The notes: generated from the letters alone by a model not told the origin. Numbered from the stretch's first letter, positions 8,584 through 19,438 are shown. The stretch: DNA of 64,000 bases from Mesorhizobium sp. B2-3-12 (GCF_006442205.1 NZ_VFVR01000004.1:248001-312000), one strand, 5' to 3'. A program made the numbers and translations.

Positions 8584-9695
8584 CCGGCGAGCCTTCCGCC
8601 GCGCATGGGCTGCGGCGCGCCGGTGGTGCTTGGAAAACTGATCGGCAGACCGCGCAGGACGCGGACCGCGAGAAAAGCAAAACACTCCGCCTCCACGGCG
8701 TCGCCGCTCCAGCCCAGGCTTTCGGCCAGCACCACCTCGACGCCGGCGCGGCTGGCGAGCATGGCCATCATCGTCGGGTTGTGGCGGCCGCCGCCGCTGA
8801 CCACCAGCTTTTTCGGCCGGCTGGGCAGGAGGTCGAGCGCCTTGCCAACGGCGCCGGCTGTGAAGGCGGTGAGCAGGGCCGCGCCATCCTCGGCGCTCAG
8901 GCCGTCGGCCATGGCCGCGCCGAAGTCGAACCGGTCGAGCGATTTCGGATAGGCCTTGCTCAGATAGGGATGCTGCAACAGCTTGGCGAGCCGGGTTTCG
9001 TCCACCTTGCCCGCGCCGCCAAGCGCGCCGTCGCGGTCCATTTCGCCGAGGCCTTTCGACTTGATGAAATCATTGAGCGGCGCGTTGGCGGGGCCGGTGT
9101 CGAAGGCGATGACATTGTCGGCGCCGTCCCACCAGGTGATGTTGGCGACGCCGCCGAGATTGAGCACGGCCACCTCGCCACTGGCGCCGGCGCTGCGCAT
9201 CAACGCGGTGTGATAGACCGCCGCTAACGGTGCGCCCTGTCCGCCGGCGCGCATGTCGGCCGAGCGGAAATCATAGGCGACCTTGGTGCCCAATATCTCG
9301 TGCATCAGTTCGCCGTCGCCGAGCTGCCGGGTCTGGCCGAGCCGACCGACCTGCGGCGCGCGGTGCAGCACGGTCTGGCCGTGAAAGCCGACCACACCGA
9401 TATCGGCTATGGTCATGCCGTGGCCCTCGACCAATTCCTTGACCGCTGCCGACTGCGCACGCGTCAGCGCTTCCTCGGCGGTGCGGAAGATCGTCGGTTC
9501 GGGGCCGACAAAATTCCAGGCCCGCGCGGCCGTCAGCGTCTCTTCGAGCAAGGAGCGGATCGACGCGGGATAGGGCATCAGCCGGTAGGTGCCGAAATCC
9601 TCGATCCGCTCGCCGTCGGTCTTGATCAGCGCGACATCGATGTTGCCGTCAAGCACCGTGCCGGTCATCAGGCCGACGGCCCAGATTGGTTCCAT
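8580..9695 (-). CDS. anmK: Anhydro-N-acetylmuramic acid kinase AnmK
   Basis: A 371-residue cytosolic kinase that opens and phosphorylates 1,6-anhydro-MurNAc to MurNAc-6-phosphate, the step before MurQ. Family motifs: [10 protein letters not shown] (8-17), [19 protein letters not shown], the catalytic region [12 protein letters not shown] and SGGGRHNP. The open frame extends upstream, but ATG 9695 gives the normal N-terminus (MEPIWAVG) and the usual length. It overlaps the stop of the beta-lactamase-fold gene by one base (TAATG), so it is the last gene of the leftward recycling operon. Confidence 0.94.
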   Translation of the reverse strand: MEPIWAVGLMTGTVLDGNIDVALIKTDGERIEDFGTYRLMPYPASIRSLLEETLTAARAWNFVGPEPTIFRTAEEALTRAQSAAVKELVEGHGMTIADIGVVGFHGQTVLHRAPQVGRLGQTRQLGDGELMHEILGTKVAYDFRSADMRAGGQGAPLAAVYHTALMRSAGASGEVAVLNLGGVANITWWDGADNVIAFDTGPANAPLNDFIKSKGLGEMDRDGALGGAGKVDETRLAKLLQHPYLSKAYPKSLDRFDFGAAMADGLSAEDGAALLTAFTAGAVGKALDLLPSRPKKLVVSGGGRHNPTMMAMLASRAGVEVVLAESLGWSGDAVEAECFAFLAVRVLRGLPISFPSTTGAPQPMRGGRLAG

Positions 9696-10702
9696 TATCG
9701 AGCTCCATTCACGATGTCGCCGACCGTCTGCCGCAGCGAAACGATTCCGCTGTCGAAATGACGTGTCGGATGAATGCGGTTGGTGAGCAAGGTCCAGGCC
9801 TTGCCCCTGTCGAAGTCGATCCACAGGCCGGTGCCGGTAAAGCCGGTATGGCCGATGGTTCCCGCGCTGCACAAGGACCCGCCCGACCAGCCTTCGTAGG
9901 GGCGTTCCCAGCCATGGGTGCGGGTGGCCGACAAGGGCGTGCGCATCAGCGCGATCGACTGTTCGGACGCGCCTGTGCCATCCAGCAGCCCTTGCGCGAA
10001 ATCGAGCACCGAAGCGGCCGTGCCGAACAGGCCGGCATGGCCGGCGCCTTGCAGCGCCGAGCAATTGTCGTCATGCACTTCGCCGGACAGCACGCGATGG
10101 CGCCAGGTGCAGTCCTCGGTCGCGGCGGCGGCATCCGGTTCCGTCGCCCAGGCAAAGCCCTGGCCGGGTTCCAGGTCGCGGATGCTCTTGCCCGACAGCC
10201 GCTCCAGCGCGAAGCCGAGCAGGATGAAGTTGATGTCGGAATAGACGGGATCGCGCGCCCGCCATTCGCGCTGCAGGATAAAGGCGCGCAGCAATTGGGG
10301 GTCGCGTCCATAGGTGTAGATCGGCTCGACCGCCGGGAAGGGCGTCTGGTGGCCGAGGCACTGGCGGAAGGTCACCTTCCGCTCCCAGGCGTTCGCGTCA
10401 TACTGGCGAAGGTCGGGAAGCAGTGTGATCAGTGGCGCGTCGAGATCGATGGTGCCGTCCTGCGCCAGTGCCAGGATGCGTGGCGTGGTGAAGATCACCT
10501 TGGTCAGCGACGCCAGGTCGAACCAGGTGTTTTCCCGCATCGGCCTGATCTTGGGCACGAGCTGTGCCGAGCCGATTGCGCGGACGATGCGGTGGCCATT
10601 CCTGTCGACGATGCCGAGCACGCCCCCGGGGATACGCTTGGCCGCCACTGCGGTTGCGAGGGGCTGGAACGCGCGATCGAAGAGTTGGGTGAGGTCGCTC
10701 AA
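9695..10702 (-). CDS. Serine hydrolase of the beta-lactamase fold, possible muropeptide amidase
   Basis: A 335-residue serine hydrolase of the class C beta-lactamase/esterase/penicillin-binding group. Catalytic motifs are S65-L-T-K68, a Tyr motif YSDINF and the third-strand HTG (GHTGFTG). The start is a TTG at 10702, preceded by AAGGAGG at ideal distance; the longer open frame upstream reads through a repeat. No signal peptide is seen, so it is probably cytosolic. Bacillus subtilis has a beta-lactamase-fold N-acetylmuramyl-L-alanine amidase (AmiE) in its MurNAc operon. A similar role, cutting peptides off MurNAc, is a reasonable inference here between a muropeptide importer and anmK, but the sequence alone does not exclude an esterase. 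Confidence 0.85.
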   Translation of the reverse strand: MSDLTQLFDRAFQPLATAVAAKRIPGGVLGIVDRNGHRIVRAIGSAQLVPKIRPMRENTWFDLASLTKVIFTTPRILALAQDGTIDLDAPLITLLPDLRQYDANAWERKVTFRQCLGHQTPFPAVEPIYTYGRDPQLLRAFILQREWRARDPVYSDINFILLGFALERLSGKSIRDLEPGQGFAWATEPDAAAATEDCTWRHRVLSGEVHDDNCSALQGAGHAGLFGTAASVLDFAQGLLDGTGASEQSIALMRTPLSATRTHGWERPYEGWSGGSLCSAGTIGHTGFTGTGLWIDFDRGKAWTLLTNRIHPTRHFDSGIVSLRQTVGDIVNGAR

Positions 10703-10735
10703 TGCCGGCCTCCTTCGGAGAGGTAGCGCCCTACG

Positions 10736-10894
10736 GCGCCCCCCTCTGTCCTGCCGGACATCTCCCCCTCTAGGGGGGAGATTGGATGTTGCATCGGCCT
10801 TCGCCAATCTCGAACGTCTGAAGGCTGGCACCGCGCACGAACTGCCAATCTCCCCCCTAGAGGGGGAGATGCCCGGCAGGGCAGAGGGGGGCGC
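10736..10894. repeat. RIME-like palindromic intergenic repeat
   Basis: Two arms of about 50 bp (10736-10785 and 10845-10894) are imperfect inverted copies of each other: GCGCCCCCCTCT...AGGGGGGAGATTGG and CCAATCTCCCCCCTAG...GGGGGGCGC. Each arm holds its own palindrome (CTCCCCCTCTAGGGGGGAG). The layout fits the non-coding RIME elements scattered between rhizobial genes. It sits between the ABC ATPase and the serine hydrolase gene. Confidence 0.75.
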
Positions 10895-10925
10895 TGTCCC
10901 GCCGACCTTGCACGTCCCAGGGCCA

Positions 10926-12674
10926 TCACGCCTCCATCCTCGCCAGATGATCCACCCCAAACCGCTCCCATCTCGCCGGCCCGGGCTCAAACCCCTGCGG
11001 CCTGACCAGCGAAGGCACCTGGCGCGTGTCGATCTCGAAATGCTCGTGCCGCCGGTCGATTGCCGGAACGGCGGCAATGAGTTTCCTGGTATAGGAATGC
11101 CTCGGCTGCGACAGCACGGATTGCGCGTCGCCGATCTCGACGATCTGGCCGGCATAGATGACCGCGATGCGGTGGGCGATCCGTTCGACCACCGCCATGT
11201 CGTGCGAGATGAACAGATAGGCCAGCCCAAACTCGCACTGCAGGTCGACCAGCAGCTCCAGCACCTTGGCCTGCACCGAGACATCGAGCGCCGAGACCGC
11301 TTCATCGAGAACCAAGACGGACGGGTTGAGCATCAGCGCACGCGCAATGCACAGCCTTTGCCGCTGGCCGCCGGAGAATTCGTGCGGGTAGCGTTCGAGG
11401 CTGTTCTTCGGCAGGCCGACGCGTTCGAGCAGGCTCGCCATCCTGGCCCGTATCTGGGCATCCACCCGCCCGACGGTGGCGATCACCGGTTCGGCCAGGA
11501 TGCTCTCGACGCTGAGCCTCGGATTGAGCGATGCGTAGGGGTTCTGGAACACCATCTGCACCGGCTTGGCGCCGCGCTGCGCCGACGCCATTCGGCTGGC
11601 GACGGAGAAGCTGCCGCGCGTCGACCGTACCAGCCCCAGCACCGCCTTGGCGGTGGTGGATTTGCCCGAGCCGCTTTCACCGACGATGGCCAGCGTCTCG
11701 CCCTGCATCAGGTCGAAATCGATGCCATCGACGGCATGAACTGCCCCCGTTGCACGGCTGAAGAAACTGCTCTTGAGGGGAAACCGCACCACGAGCCCTT
11801 CGACCTTCAAGGCCGGTTGCGCGTTCTCGGTCTTGTCGCGCTGTCCGTCCGCGCGTGCCGCACGGCCGCCAGCGAAATGCGGCACGTCCCGAAGCAGGTG
11901 CTGCGTGTAGGGATGGCTGGGATGGTCGAGGATCTGGTTCAGTTCGCCCTGTTCCACGGCCTGCCCGTTCTGCATCACCATCACCTTGTCTGCGATGCCG
12001 GCGACCAGGCCGATATCGTGGGTGATGAAGATCATCGACATGCCGCTTTCGCGCTTCAGCTCGGCCAGCAGCGCCATGATCTGCGCCTGCACGGTGACGT
12101 CGAGCGCCGTCGTCGGCTCGTCGGCGATCAGCAGGCGCGGATTGCAGGCGAGCGCAATGGCGATCATCACCCGCTGCAGCATGCCGCCGGACAGCTGGTT
12201 GGGCGTGTATTTCAGCCGTCGCGCGGCGTCGGGAATGCGCACGCGGTCGAGCGCTTCCCTGGCCGCCACTGTCGCCTGCCGGCCGGTCAGCCCGCGATGT
12301 AGCCGGAACGATTCCTCGATCTGGGTGCCGATGGTCAGCACCGGGTTGAGCGATGTCATCGGTTCCTGGAAGATCATGCCGATTTCGGCACCGCGAATGC
12401 CGGTCAGTTGTGGCTCCGTGGCGGTTGCCAACCCGAATACGGTCCCATCGGCCCGCTTGAGCTTCATCGAGCCACCCGTGATGCGGCCGCCGCCGAAATC
12501 GACGAGCCGGTTGATCGACAGCGCGGTGACGGATTTGCCCGAGCCGCTTTCGCCGACAATGGCCAGCGTCTCGCCGTCGGCGACATCGAAACTGACGCCG
12601 CGCACCACTTCGTTGGCCCGGGGATCGCGGCCGAAGCCGACGCGCAGGTCCGAAACCGAGAGGAGCGTGGTCAT
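10926..12674 (-). CDS. Peptide ABC transporter, fused double ATP-binding protein
   Basis: A 582-residue protein with two complete nucleotide-binding domains, equivalent to DppD and DppF (or OppD/F) fused in one chain, as in YejF. Domain 1: Walker A GESGSGKS at 41-48, signature LSGGMLQR, Walker B LLIADEP. Domain 2: second GESGSGKS, signature FSGGQRQR, Walker B VLVLDEA (Ala instead of Pro after the catalytic Glu). Both have the switch His (THD, SHD). The start ATG 12674 overlaps the permease stop. It powers a periplasmic-binding-protein importer; position in a murein-recycling operon suggests muropeptides or murein peptides as cargo. Confidence 0.93.
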   Translation of the reverse strand: MTTLLSVSDLRVGFGRDPRANEVVRGVSFDVADGETLAIVGESGSGKSVTALSINRLVDFGGGRITGGSMKLKRADGTVFGLATATEPQLTGIRGAEIGMIFQEPMTSLNPVLTIGTQIEESFRLHRGLTGRQATVAAREALDRVRIPDAARRLKYTPNQLSGGMLQRVMIAIALACNPRLLIADEPTTALDVTVQAQIMALLAELKRESGMSMIFITHDIGLVAGIADKVMVMQNGQAVEQGELNQILDHPSHPYTQHLLRDVPHFAGGRAARADGQRDKTENAQPALKVEGLVVRFPLKSSFFSRATGAVHAVDGIDFDLMQGETLAIVGESGSGKSTTAKAVLGLVRSTRGSFSVASRMASAQRGAKPVQMVFQNPYASLNPRLSVESILAEPVIATVGRVDAQIRARMASLLERVGLPKNSLERYPHEFSGGQRQRLCIARALMLNPSVLVLDEAVSALDVSVQAKVLELLVDLQCEFGLAYLFISHDMAVVERIAHRIAVIYAGQIVEIGDAQSVLSQPRHSYTRKLIAAVPAIDRRHEHFEIDTRQVPSLVRPQGFEPGPARWERFGVDHLARMEA

Positions 12675-13510
12675 GCGAACGCTCTCCGCATCCTTGGGTC
12701 GAGAATGTCGCGCAAGGCGTCGCCCAGAAGGTTGAAGCCCAGAATGCTGATCATGATCGCCAGGCCGGGGAAAATCATCAGCCAGGGCGCGGTTTCCATC
12801 AGATTGCGGCTGTCGCTCAGCATCAGGCCGAGCGAGGCGGCGGGCGGCTGCGTGCCGAGGCCAAGGAAACTCAAGCCGGCCTCGGTCAGCAGCGCCCAGG
12901 CCAGCGCCAGCGTCACCTGCACGGTCAAGGGCGCCACAAGGTTGAGCAGCAGATGGCGCGTGACGATATAGCTCGAACTGCTGCCGAAGGTGCGCGCGGC
13001 ATCGACGAATTCTCGCGTCTTTAGCGACAAGGCAGGACCGCGCACCACCCGCGTGAAGATCGGCGTGTAGACGATGCCGATGGCCACCACGCTGGTCCAT
13101 GTGCCGGGTCCGGCGACCGTGACGATGAGCAGCGCCAGGAGGATCGCCGGAAAAGCCAGCAGCACATCCATGATCCGCATCACCACGCCGTCCCAGCGGC
13201 GCCCGAGCCATGCGGCGGCAAGCCCCAGAACCGTGCCGGCAAGGGCGGCGAAGGCCACCGAGAAGAAGGCGACGGTAAAGGACTGGCCGATGCCCGCCAT
13301 CAGCCGGCTGGCCACATCGCGGCCGAACAAATCGGTGCCCATCCAGTAGGCGGCGCCCGGCGCATGCAGCCGGTCGATGCGGTACTGCGTGATCGGATTG
13401 TGCGGCGTCAGGCCGAGCAGGCCGAGGAGGGCGAGCAGCAGATAGACGAACACGATGACGCCGCCGATGCGGCCGCTGCCATGCCCGAAGATGGCGCGCA
13501 GGATGCGCAT
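12671..13510 (-). CDS. Peptide ABC transporter permease (DppC/YejE type)
   Basis: A 279-residue inner-membrane permease of the OppC/DppC family. It starts with the usual short cytoplasmic N-terminus and a membrane helix (VIVFVYLLLALLGLLGL), has the periplasmic loop typical of the second permease (GTDLFGRDVASRL) and the EAA loop region around EFVDAARTFGSSSSYI. ATG 13510 has a G-rich ribosome site; a GTG at 13513, which forms a GTGA overlap with the upstream permease stop, is the alternative start. It pairs with the DppB-type protein to form the transmembrane channel. Confidence 0.92.
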   Translation of the reverse strand: MRILRAIFGHGSGRIGGVIVFVYLLLALLGLLGLTPHNPITQYRIDRLHAPGAAYWMGTDLFGRDVASRLMAGIGQSFTVAFFSVAFAALAGTVLGLAAAWLGRRWDGVVMRIMDVLLAFPAILLALLIVTVAGPGTWTSVVAIGIVYTPIFTRVVRGPALSLKTREFVDAARTFGSSSSYIVTRHLLLNLVAPLTVQVTLALAWALLTEAGLSFLGLGTQPPAASLGLMLSDSRNLMETAPWLMIFPGLAIMISILGFNLLGDALRDILDPRMRRAFA

Positions 13511-14469
13511 CACTGTTCCCCCAGCCGGATGCGCGGGTCGAGCGCGACATAGGCGAGGTCGACCAGGAGATTGACGATCATGAAGTTGAAGGCGATGAAC
13601 AGCACGCTTCCCTGCACCAGCGCGTAGTCGCGTTGCAGGATGGCGTCGAGCACCATCCGTCCGAGGCCGGGCAGGGCATAGATCTGTTCGACGATGACGG
13701 CGCCGCCCAGGAGATAGCCGAATTCTATTCCGCTCAGCGTCACCACCGGGATCAGCGCATTGGGAAGCGCATGCCGCCAGACGACGCTGCGCGCCGAGGC
13801 GCCCTTGCTGCGGGCCGTGCGCACATAGTCGTCGCTCAACACGTCAAGCATGGCCGAGCGCGCGATGCGGGTGACGGAGGCGGCGAAGGCGAAGCCGAGC
13901 GTGATGGCGGGCAGGATCAGCTGGCTGAGATTGCGCAAGGGATCCTGCCAGAGCGGCGCGAATTCGCCCATCGCCGGCAGCACGCCGAAGCCGGCCGACA
14001 GCGTGTAGATGATCAGCAGGCCAAGCACGAAGCTCGGCGTCGACTGGCCGATCATGGCGACGATGCGCACAACGAGATCCGACGGCTTCTCGTTGTGGGT
14101 TGCGGCATGGATGCCCGCCGGCATGCCGACGGCGAGGGCGATGATCATCGACAGCAGAGCCAGCTCCAGCGTCAGCGGGAAGCGCTCGAGGATGACGTCG
14201 AGGACCGGCCTGCCATAGGTGACGGAAATGCCGAAATTGCCGTGCAGGATGCCGCCGATCCAGCGCCAGTACTGGACGAACCAGGGCTGGTCGATGCCGA
14301 AATAGGCGGCGAGCGCATCCCGCTGTGCCGGCGTCAGCAGGCCGGCCTCGGTGCCCAGCATCGCCGTGATCGAATCGCCGGGCACCATCCGGATCGCCAC
14401 GAAGACCAGGATGGACACGCCAAGCAGGACGAGAGGAAACGTCGCCAGCCGCCGCAGGAGATAGTTCAC
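13510..14469 (-). CDS. Peptide ABC transporter permease (DppB/YejB type)
   Basis: A 319-residue permease with the DppB/OppB signature: N-terminal helix LRRLATFPLVLLGVSILVF, the conserved MVPGDSI, and the EAA loop DDYVRTARSKGASARSVVWRHALPNAL. GTG 14469 is the start. It lies 37 bases after the binding-protein gene and overlaps the next permease gene, so the four transporter genes form one unit. Confidence 0.93.
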   Translation of the reverse strand: MNYLLRRLATFPLVLLGVSILVFVAIRMVPGDSITAMLGTEAGLLTPAQRDALAAYFGIDQPWFVQYWRWIGGILHGNFGISVTYGRPVLDVILERFPLTLELALLSMIIALAVGMPAGIHAATHNEKPSDLVVRIVAMIGQSTPSFVLGLLIIYTLSAGFGVLPAMGEFAPLWQDPLRNLSQLILPAITLGFAFAASVTRIARSAMLDVLSDDYVRTARSKGASARSVVWRHALPNALIPVVTLSGIEFGYLLGGAVIVEQIYALPGLGRMVLDAILQRDYALVQGSVLFIAFNFMIVNLLVDLAYVALDPRIRLGEQ

Positions 14470-14506
14470 GCCAGGAAGACCTCTCGTCCCGTTGCCGAAG
14501 CCGCCA

Positions 14507-16018
14507 CTACTGGATGGTCACCTTGCTCAGGCTGAACAGCGTGCCGGTCGGCGTCGGCACGAAGCCGGCGATGTTCTTCTGCTGCGCCGTATAGCTGTAG
14601 GATGTGTAGAGCCAGATCCACGGCGAAACCTCGGCGAGGTGCTTCTCGAACGCAGCGAAGATCGCCTTGCGCTTTTCCGGATCGGTCTCGGCGCGGCCCT
14701 GCTGCATCTGGCTGTCGAGCGTGTCGTCGATGTAGTTCGCCACCTTCTGCAGATTGCCTGCCTTGGTCCAGTAACGGTTGTACATGGTGTAGGGGTCGGC
14801 ACGGCCACCATTGAGCGCGATCGCCATGTCGAAATCGCCCTTCAGCCAGGCGTCGACATAGACGTTGAGCTCCATCATCTTGATGTCGAGCTTGACGCCG
14901 ATCTCGGCGAGCTGCGACTGGATGACCTGGGCTTCCGCCGCCGCCGTCGGCGGCTCGCCGGTGGCGCCGATCACGGTCGCCGAAAAGCCGTCGGCAAAAC
15001 CGGCCTCGGCCATCAGCTTCTTGGCCTTCTCGACATCGCGCTTGTAGCAGAACAACTGGGTCGGATCGGTCGCCAGCGCCGGGATGGTCAGCGGCCCGGT
15101 GACCTTGCCTTCGCCGAGCGAAGCGGTGTCCAGCACCTCCTGCCGGTCGATGGCGCAAGAGATCGCCTGGCGCACCTTGATCTCGGTCATCGGCTTGCGC
15201 GATGGATTGAGCTGCAGCACGTGATAGGCCAGCACCGGCACGCGGTTGAGCTGCAGGCTGGCCTCCTTCGGCACCAGCGTGGCGACGAGCGGGTCGTTGA
15301 GGAGCGCGAAATCGATCTGCTTGGTGCGCATGGCGGCCAGGATCGCCGCCTCGTCCGGCAGCACGCTGATCTCGATGCCGTCGACGCCGGTGGCACCGCC
15401 GGCCCAGTCCTTGTTGGCGCTCAGGACTTCCTTGGCGTTGGGGTCCCATTTGTCGAGCTTGAAGGGACCGGAACCGACCGCCTTGGTGCCGATCGAACCC
15501 GCCTTGATCTCGGCCGCCGGCACGATGGCCGCGTTGACGTCGCTCATCGCCGTCAGGATCGGCGCGTCGGGCTGCGAGAGGTGGAACACGACGGTCGCCG
15601 CATCCGGCGTGTCGATGCTCGCGATGGACAGGAAGTTGGCGCGGGCCGCTGCTCCCGTCTTCTCGTCGAGGATGCGCTCGAACGACGCCTTGACGTCGGC
15701 GGAGGTTACGGCCGTGCCGTCCTGGAATTTCGCCTTGGGATCGAGCTTGAAGGTCAGCTCCTTGCCCTCCTTTGAGAACTCCCAGGAGGTGGCGATGGCG
15801 GGGATGATCCGCAGGCTGGCATCGACCCGCACCAGCGGCTCGTAGATCAGCTCCAGAAGCCGCAGCGACGAGAACGCCGTCTGTTTGTGCGGATCAAGCC
15901 CGGTGGCGTCCTGCGACCAGGCCATGTGCAGCGTCGCCGCCTGCGCAGAAACCGTTGCGATGCCGAGCATCGCGGCAAGGGCAATGCCCGAAAGCAGCCT
16001 TCTTGTAAGATGAACCAT
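14507..16018 (-). CDS. Periplasmic peptide-binding protein of the ABC importer (SBP family 5)
   Basis: A 503-residue extracellular solute-binding protein of family 5 (DppA/OppA/NikA class). A Sec signal peptide covers about residues 1-27 and ends in SAQA-A. The mature start (LHMAWSQDATGLDPHKQT) and YEPLVRVD are typical of the fold. Family 5 proteins bind peptides, but also muropeptides (MppA, YepA) and sugars. The gene follows murQ in the same direction after 170 bases holding a tandem repeat, which makes a murein-derived ligand likely. ATG 16018 has a GGGAGA ribosome site. Confidence 0.93.
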   Translation of the reverse strand: MVHLTRRLLSGIALAAMLGIATVSAQAATLHMAWSQDATGLDPHKQTAFSSLRLLELIYEPLVRVDASLRIIPAIATSWEFSKEGKELTFKLDPKAKFQDGTAVTSADVKASFERILDEKTGAAARANFLSIASIDTPDAATVVFHLSQPDAPILTAMSDVNAAIVPAAEIKAGSIGTKAVGSGPFKLDKWDPNAKEVLSANKDWAGGATGVDGIEISVLPDEAAILAAMRTKQIDFALLNDPLVATLVPKEASLQLNRVPVLAYHVLQLNPSRKPMTEIKVRQAISCAIDRQEVLDTASLGEGKVTGPLTIPALATDPTQLFCYKRDVEKAKKLMAEAGFADGFSATVIGATGEPPTAAAEAQVIQSQLAEIGVKLDIKMMELNVYVDAWLKGDFDMAIALNGGRADPYTMYNRYWTKAGNLQKVANYIDDTLDSQMQQGRAETDPEKRKAIFAAFEKHLAEVSPWIWLYTSYSYTAQQKNIAGFVPTPTGTLFSLSKVTIQ

Positions 16019-16101
16019 TCTCGTCTCCCATTATTGAACTCGATGCCTTGCAGTTTTCGCGGGCTGCTTCCAAGGCACACATGCTTTGGAGTATCGGCCC
16101 A

Positions 16102-16188
16102 GTCTAAGCGGCTTGACGCCGTCTTGTCCCATGCGGCTTCTTGCCGTCATGTCTAAAGCGGCTTTCAGCCGTCTGGTCCCATGCGGCT

Positions 16189-16190
<2 letters not shown>
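16102..16190. repeat. Two-copy tandem repeat of about 49 bp after murQ
   Basis: Copies start at 16102 and 16151, both reading GTCTAA(A)GCGGCTT...GCCGTCT-GTCCCATGCGGCTTC. The second copy runs into the last codons of murQ. Small internal inverted repeats (GCGGCTT with AGCCGT-like parts) could form hairpins in the murQ-SBP intergenic mRNA. Confidence 0.65.
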
Positions 16191-17112
<922 letters not shown>

Positions 17113-17148
17113 TCCGGTGCTTTCAACCCGCAGCCACTCCTCGTTAAC

Positions 17149-17177
17149 TTTTTAGAATTCGATATTCGAGCGGTCAA
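17149..17177 (-). promoter_or_regulatory. Sigma-70-type promoter of murQ operon
   Basis: On the minus strand TTGACC (17177-17172) and TAAAAA (17154-17149) are separated by exactly 17 bases. The -35 matches 5 of 6 and the -10 matches 4 of 6 consensus bases. The palindromic operator lies nine bases upstream of the -35. Confidence 0.6.
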
Positions 17178-17186
17178 CAGAAAACT

Positions 17187-17201
17187 GGAATAAAATATTC
17201 C
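17187..17201. promoter_or_regulatory. Candidate MurR operator A, upstream of murQ
   Basis: GGAATAAAATATTCC, a 6-3-6 palindrome. The same sequence (reverse complement) occurs at 19429-19443 in the regulator's own promoter region. Both are flanked by T on one side and TCA on the other. Shared only between these two places in the recycling block. Confidence 0.75.
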
Positions 17202-17205
17202 TCAC

Positions 17206-18096
17206 CTATCGAACCTGGTCCTGGGCGAGCGACCGCCTGGCAAGAATGATCGCGCCGGACACGGCGTCGCCGTCGGCGGGCTTGAGGCGGCGGCGCACAT
17301 CGGGCGAAAGCCAGGGTTCGAGCGGGCTGGCGAGGCCGCCGAGCAAGGTCACGCGCGGCGCGCCTTTTTCGAACAGCACCCGCACCAGCGTATCGATCTG
17401 TTCGGCGGCGCTTTGCACGATGCGGCGTCCGACAGGGTCGCCCTGGTCGGCATGACGCATCACCATGGGTGCAAGCGCGGCATAGTCCGTCGCGCTGGCG
17501 CGGTCCATCCAGGCGACGGCCTCCATCGGGTCGCCGGCGAAGCGCTGCATGACCTCCGCCAGCAACGCGGTCCGTTCGTGCCGGCCGTCATGGGCGCGCA
17601 GCGCCAGCTGTACGGCTTTCAGTCCGAGGTCGGCACCGCTGCCCTCGTCGGAGATCGGAAATCCATAGCCGCCGGCGCGCAGGTCGCGGCCTTCGACGAA
17701 GCCAAGGCCGATCGAGCCTGTCCCGGCAATAACGATGGCGCCATCCCGACCCGAATGCGCGCCAAGGCAGGCGCCGACGCCGTCGCTGACGAAATCGATG
17801 CTGGCAAAGGGATGCGCGATTGCCCGCAGCGCTTCCAGTGCGCCCTTGCGGCCGATACCGGCAAGGCCGATGCCGGCATGGATCCGCGCGGTCTCCGCCG
17901 GCGCGAAACCAGCCTCCTCGATCGCCGCGCCGAACGCTTTCGCAATCGAGGCCCAGGCGGCCTCGATGCCGAGCCGCGTTGTCGCCGGGCCGGACAGGCC
18001 CTGTCCAAGCACCATGCCTTGCGCGTCCTCGAGGCGGGCGCGGCAACCGGTGCCGCCGCCATCGGCGCCAAGGAAATAATGCGCCCCGGTATTCAT
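17206..18096 (-). CDS. nagK: N-acetylglucosamine kinase, BadF/BadG/BcrA/BcrD ATPase family
   Basis: A 296-residue sugar kinase with the actin-like ATPase fold. The phosphate-1 motif FLGADGGGTGCRARL is at the N-terminus; later GIGLAGIGRKGA, VSDGVGACLGAH, IAGTGSIGLG (phosphate 2) and SDEGSGADLGLKAV follow the GlcNAc kinase pattern. It should phosphorylate GlcNAc, and perhaps MurNAc or glucosamine, released from cell wall. ATG 18096 overlaps the MurA stop by ATGA; the upstream open frame is not needed. The stop is five bases from operator A. Confidence 0.85.
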   Translation of the reverse strand: MNTGAHYFLGADGGGTGCRARLEDAQGMVLGQGLSGPATTRLGIEAAWASIAKAFGAAIEEAGFAPAETARIHAGIGLAGIGRKGALEALRAIAHPFASIDFVSDGVGACLGAHSGRDGAIVIAGTGSIGLGFVEGRDLRAGGYGFPISDEGSGADLGLKAVQLALRAHDGRHERTALLAEVMQRFAGDPMEAVAWMDRASATDYAALAPMVMRHADQGDPVGRRIVQSAAEQIDTLVRVLFEKGAPRVTLLGGLASPLEPWLSPDVRRRLKPADGDAVSGAIILARRSLAQDQVR

Positions 18097-19349
18097 GCGC
18101 TCAGCCGCTCGATGTCGGCGCCGCACAGGCGCAGCTTGCGGTCCAGTTGCTCATAGCCGCGGTCGAGATGGTAGACCCGGTTGATCGTCGTCTCGCCTTC
18201 GCTGACCAGCGCCGCCAGCACCAGCGACACCGAAGCGCGCAGGTCTGTGGCCATCACCTGCGCTCCGTGCAGCGTCTCGCCGCCGCGCACCAGCGCCATC
18301 GTGCCTTGCAGCTTGATGTTGGCGCCGAGCCGCATCAGTTCGGGCACATGCATGAAGCGGTTCTCGAAGATGGTCTCGCGCAGCAGCGAGGCGCCCTCGG
18401 CACAGCACATCAGCGCCATGAACTGCGCCTGCAGGTCGGTCGGAAAACCGGGATAGGGTTCGGTCGTCAGGTCGGCGGCCTTGAGCGGGCGGTCGCGCGA
18501 CACGATCAGCCCGCGATCACCCGGCCAGACGGTCACGCCCGTCGCTTCCAGCAATTGCACCACCGAGGCCATGTGTTCGAGCCGGGCATGGGTGAGTTCG
18601 AGCTGGCCGCCGGTGATGGCGGCGGCGATGGCATAGGTGCCGGCCTCGATGCGGTCGGGGATGATGTCGTGCCTGGCGGCGCGCCAGCTGGTGTCGCCCG
18701 CGATCAGGATGCGGTGCGTGCCGGCGCCTTCGATGCGCGCGCCCATGGCATTGAGGCAAGCGGCGAGATCGGCCACTTCCGGTTCGCGCGCGGCGTTGAG
18801 GATCTCGGTTTCGCCCTTGGCCGTGGTCGCCGCCATCATGGCTGTTTCCGTCGCCCCGACCGAGGGCGAGGGCAGCACCATGCGGGTACCGGTCAATCCG
18901 TTGGGCGCCGAGGCGACGATCAGGCCGTTCTCGATGGCGATCCTGGCGCCGAGTGCTGCGAGTGCGGCGACATGCATGTCGACCGGCCGTGCGCCGATCG
19001 CGCAGCCGCCCGGCAGCGAAACCCTGGCATGGCCGAAGCGGGCGAGCAGCGGCGCCAGCACCAGCACCGTCGCCCGCATCTTGCGCACCGTGTCATAAGA
19101 CGTTTCCTTCGAAACGGCGGCGCTGGTATCGATCGTCGCGGCATGGGCGGACCGCCTCACGTCGGCGCCGTGAAGCCGCACCACGCCGAGCATGTTCTCG
19201 ACGTCGGTCACGTCAGGCAAATTGGTCAGTTCGAGCGGGTAGGGGCTGAGCAGCGCGGCGGCGATCTGCGGCAAGGCGGCATTCTTGGCGCCGGAGATTG
19301 TCACCGCGCCTTCCAGCCTGCGTCCGCCGACGATGCGCAATCTGTCCAT
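18093..19349 (-). CDS. murA: UDP-N-acetylglucosamine 1-carboxyvinyltransferase (MurA paralogue)
   Basis: A 418-residue enolpyruvyl transferase that adds PEP to UDP-GlcNAc, the first committed step of murein synthesis. Active-site residues are intact: the SGAKNAALP stretch (Lys22, Asn23) and the fosfomycin-target Cys116 in [13 protein letters not shown]. Being in a catabolic/recycling cluster next to a MurR regulator, it is more likely a second, inducible copy than the housekeeping murA, but no other copy can be seen in this window. ATG 19349 has a GGAG ribosome site at eight bases. It is co-directional and coupled with nagK. Confidence 0.92.
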   Translation of the reverse strand: MDRLRIVGGRRLEGAVTISGAKNAALPQIAAALLSPYPLELTNLPDVTDVENMLGVVRLHGADVRRSAHAATIDTSAAVSKETSYDTVRKMRATVLVLAPLLARFGHARVSLPGGCAIGARPVDMHVAALAALGARIAIENGLIVASAPNGLTGTRMVLPSPSVGATETAMMAATTAKGETEILNAAREPEVADLAACLNAMGARIEGAGTHRILIAGDTSWRAARHDIIPDRIEAGTYAIAAAITGGQLELTHARLEHMASVVQLLEATGVTVWPGDRGLIVSRDRPLKAADLTTEPYPGFPTDLQAQFMALMCCAEGASLLRETIFENRFMHVPELMRLGANIKLQGTMALVRGGETLHGAQVMATDLRASVSLVLAALVSEGETTINRVYHLDRGYEQLDRKLRLCGADIERLSA

Positions 19350-19409
19350 GATATGGCTCCGTCCCGACTCCCAGGGGCCGGCTTACGGTCAAGAATTAAT
19401 TCTGCGTTC

Positions 19410-19438
19410 TTGGCTGTCAATCAAATTTGGAATATTTT
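19410..19438 (+). promoter_or_regulatory. Promoter of the murR gene
   Basis: TTGGCT (19410-19415) and TATTTT (19433-19438) are 17 bases apart. The -10 lies inside the palindrome at 19429-19443, so a bound regulator would block it: autorepression is likely. On the opposite strand a perfect TTGACA (19420-19415) lies eight bases from the palindrome and points at the MurA gene, though its -10 is poor. Confidence 0.5.

Noticed and set aside
8580..10064. N-terminal extension of AnmK to 494 residues
   Set aside because: The extension overlaps the serine hydrolase in another frame; the AnmK family starts at the ATG at 9695.
10736..10894. Insertion sequence or CRISPR repeat
   Set aside because: No transposase frame, no target duplication, and only one inverted pair without spacers; a RIME-type palindrome explains it better.
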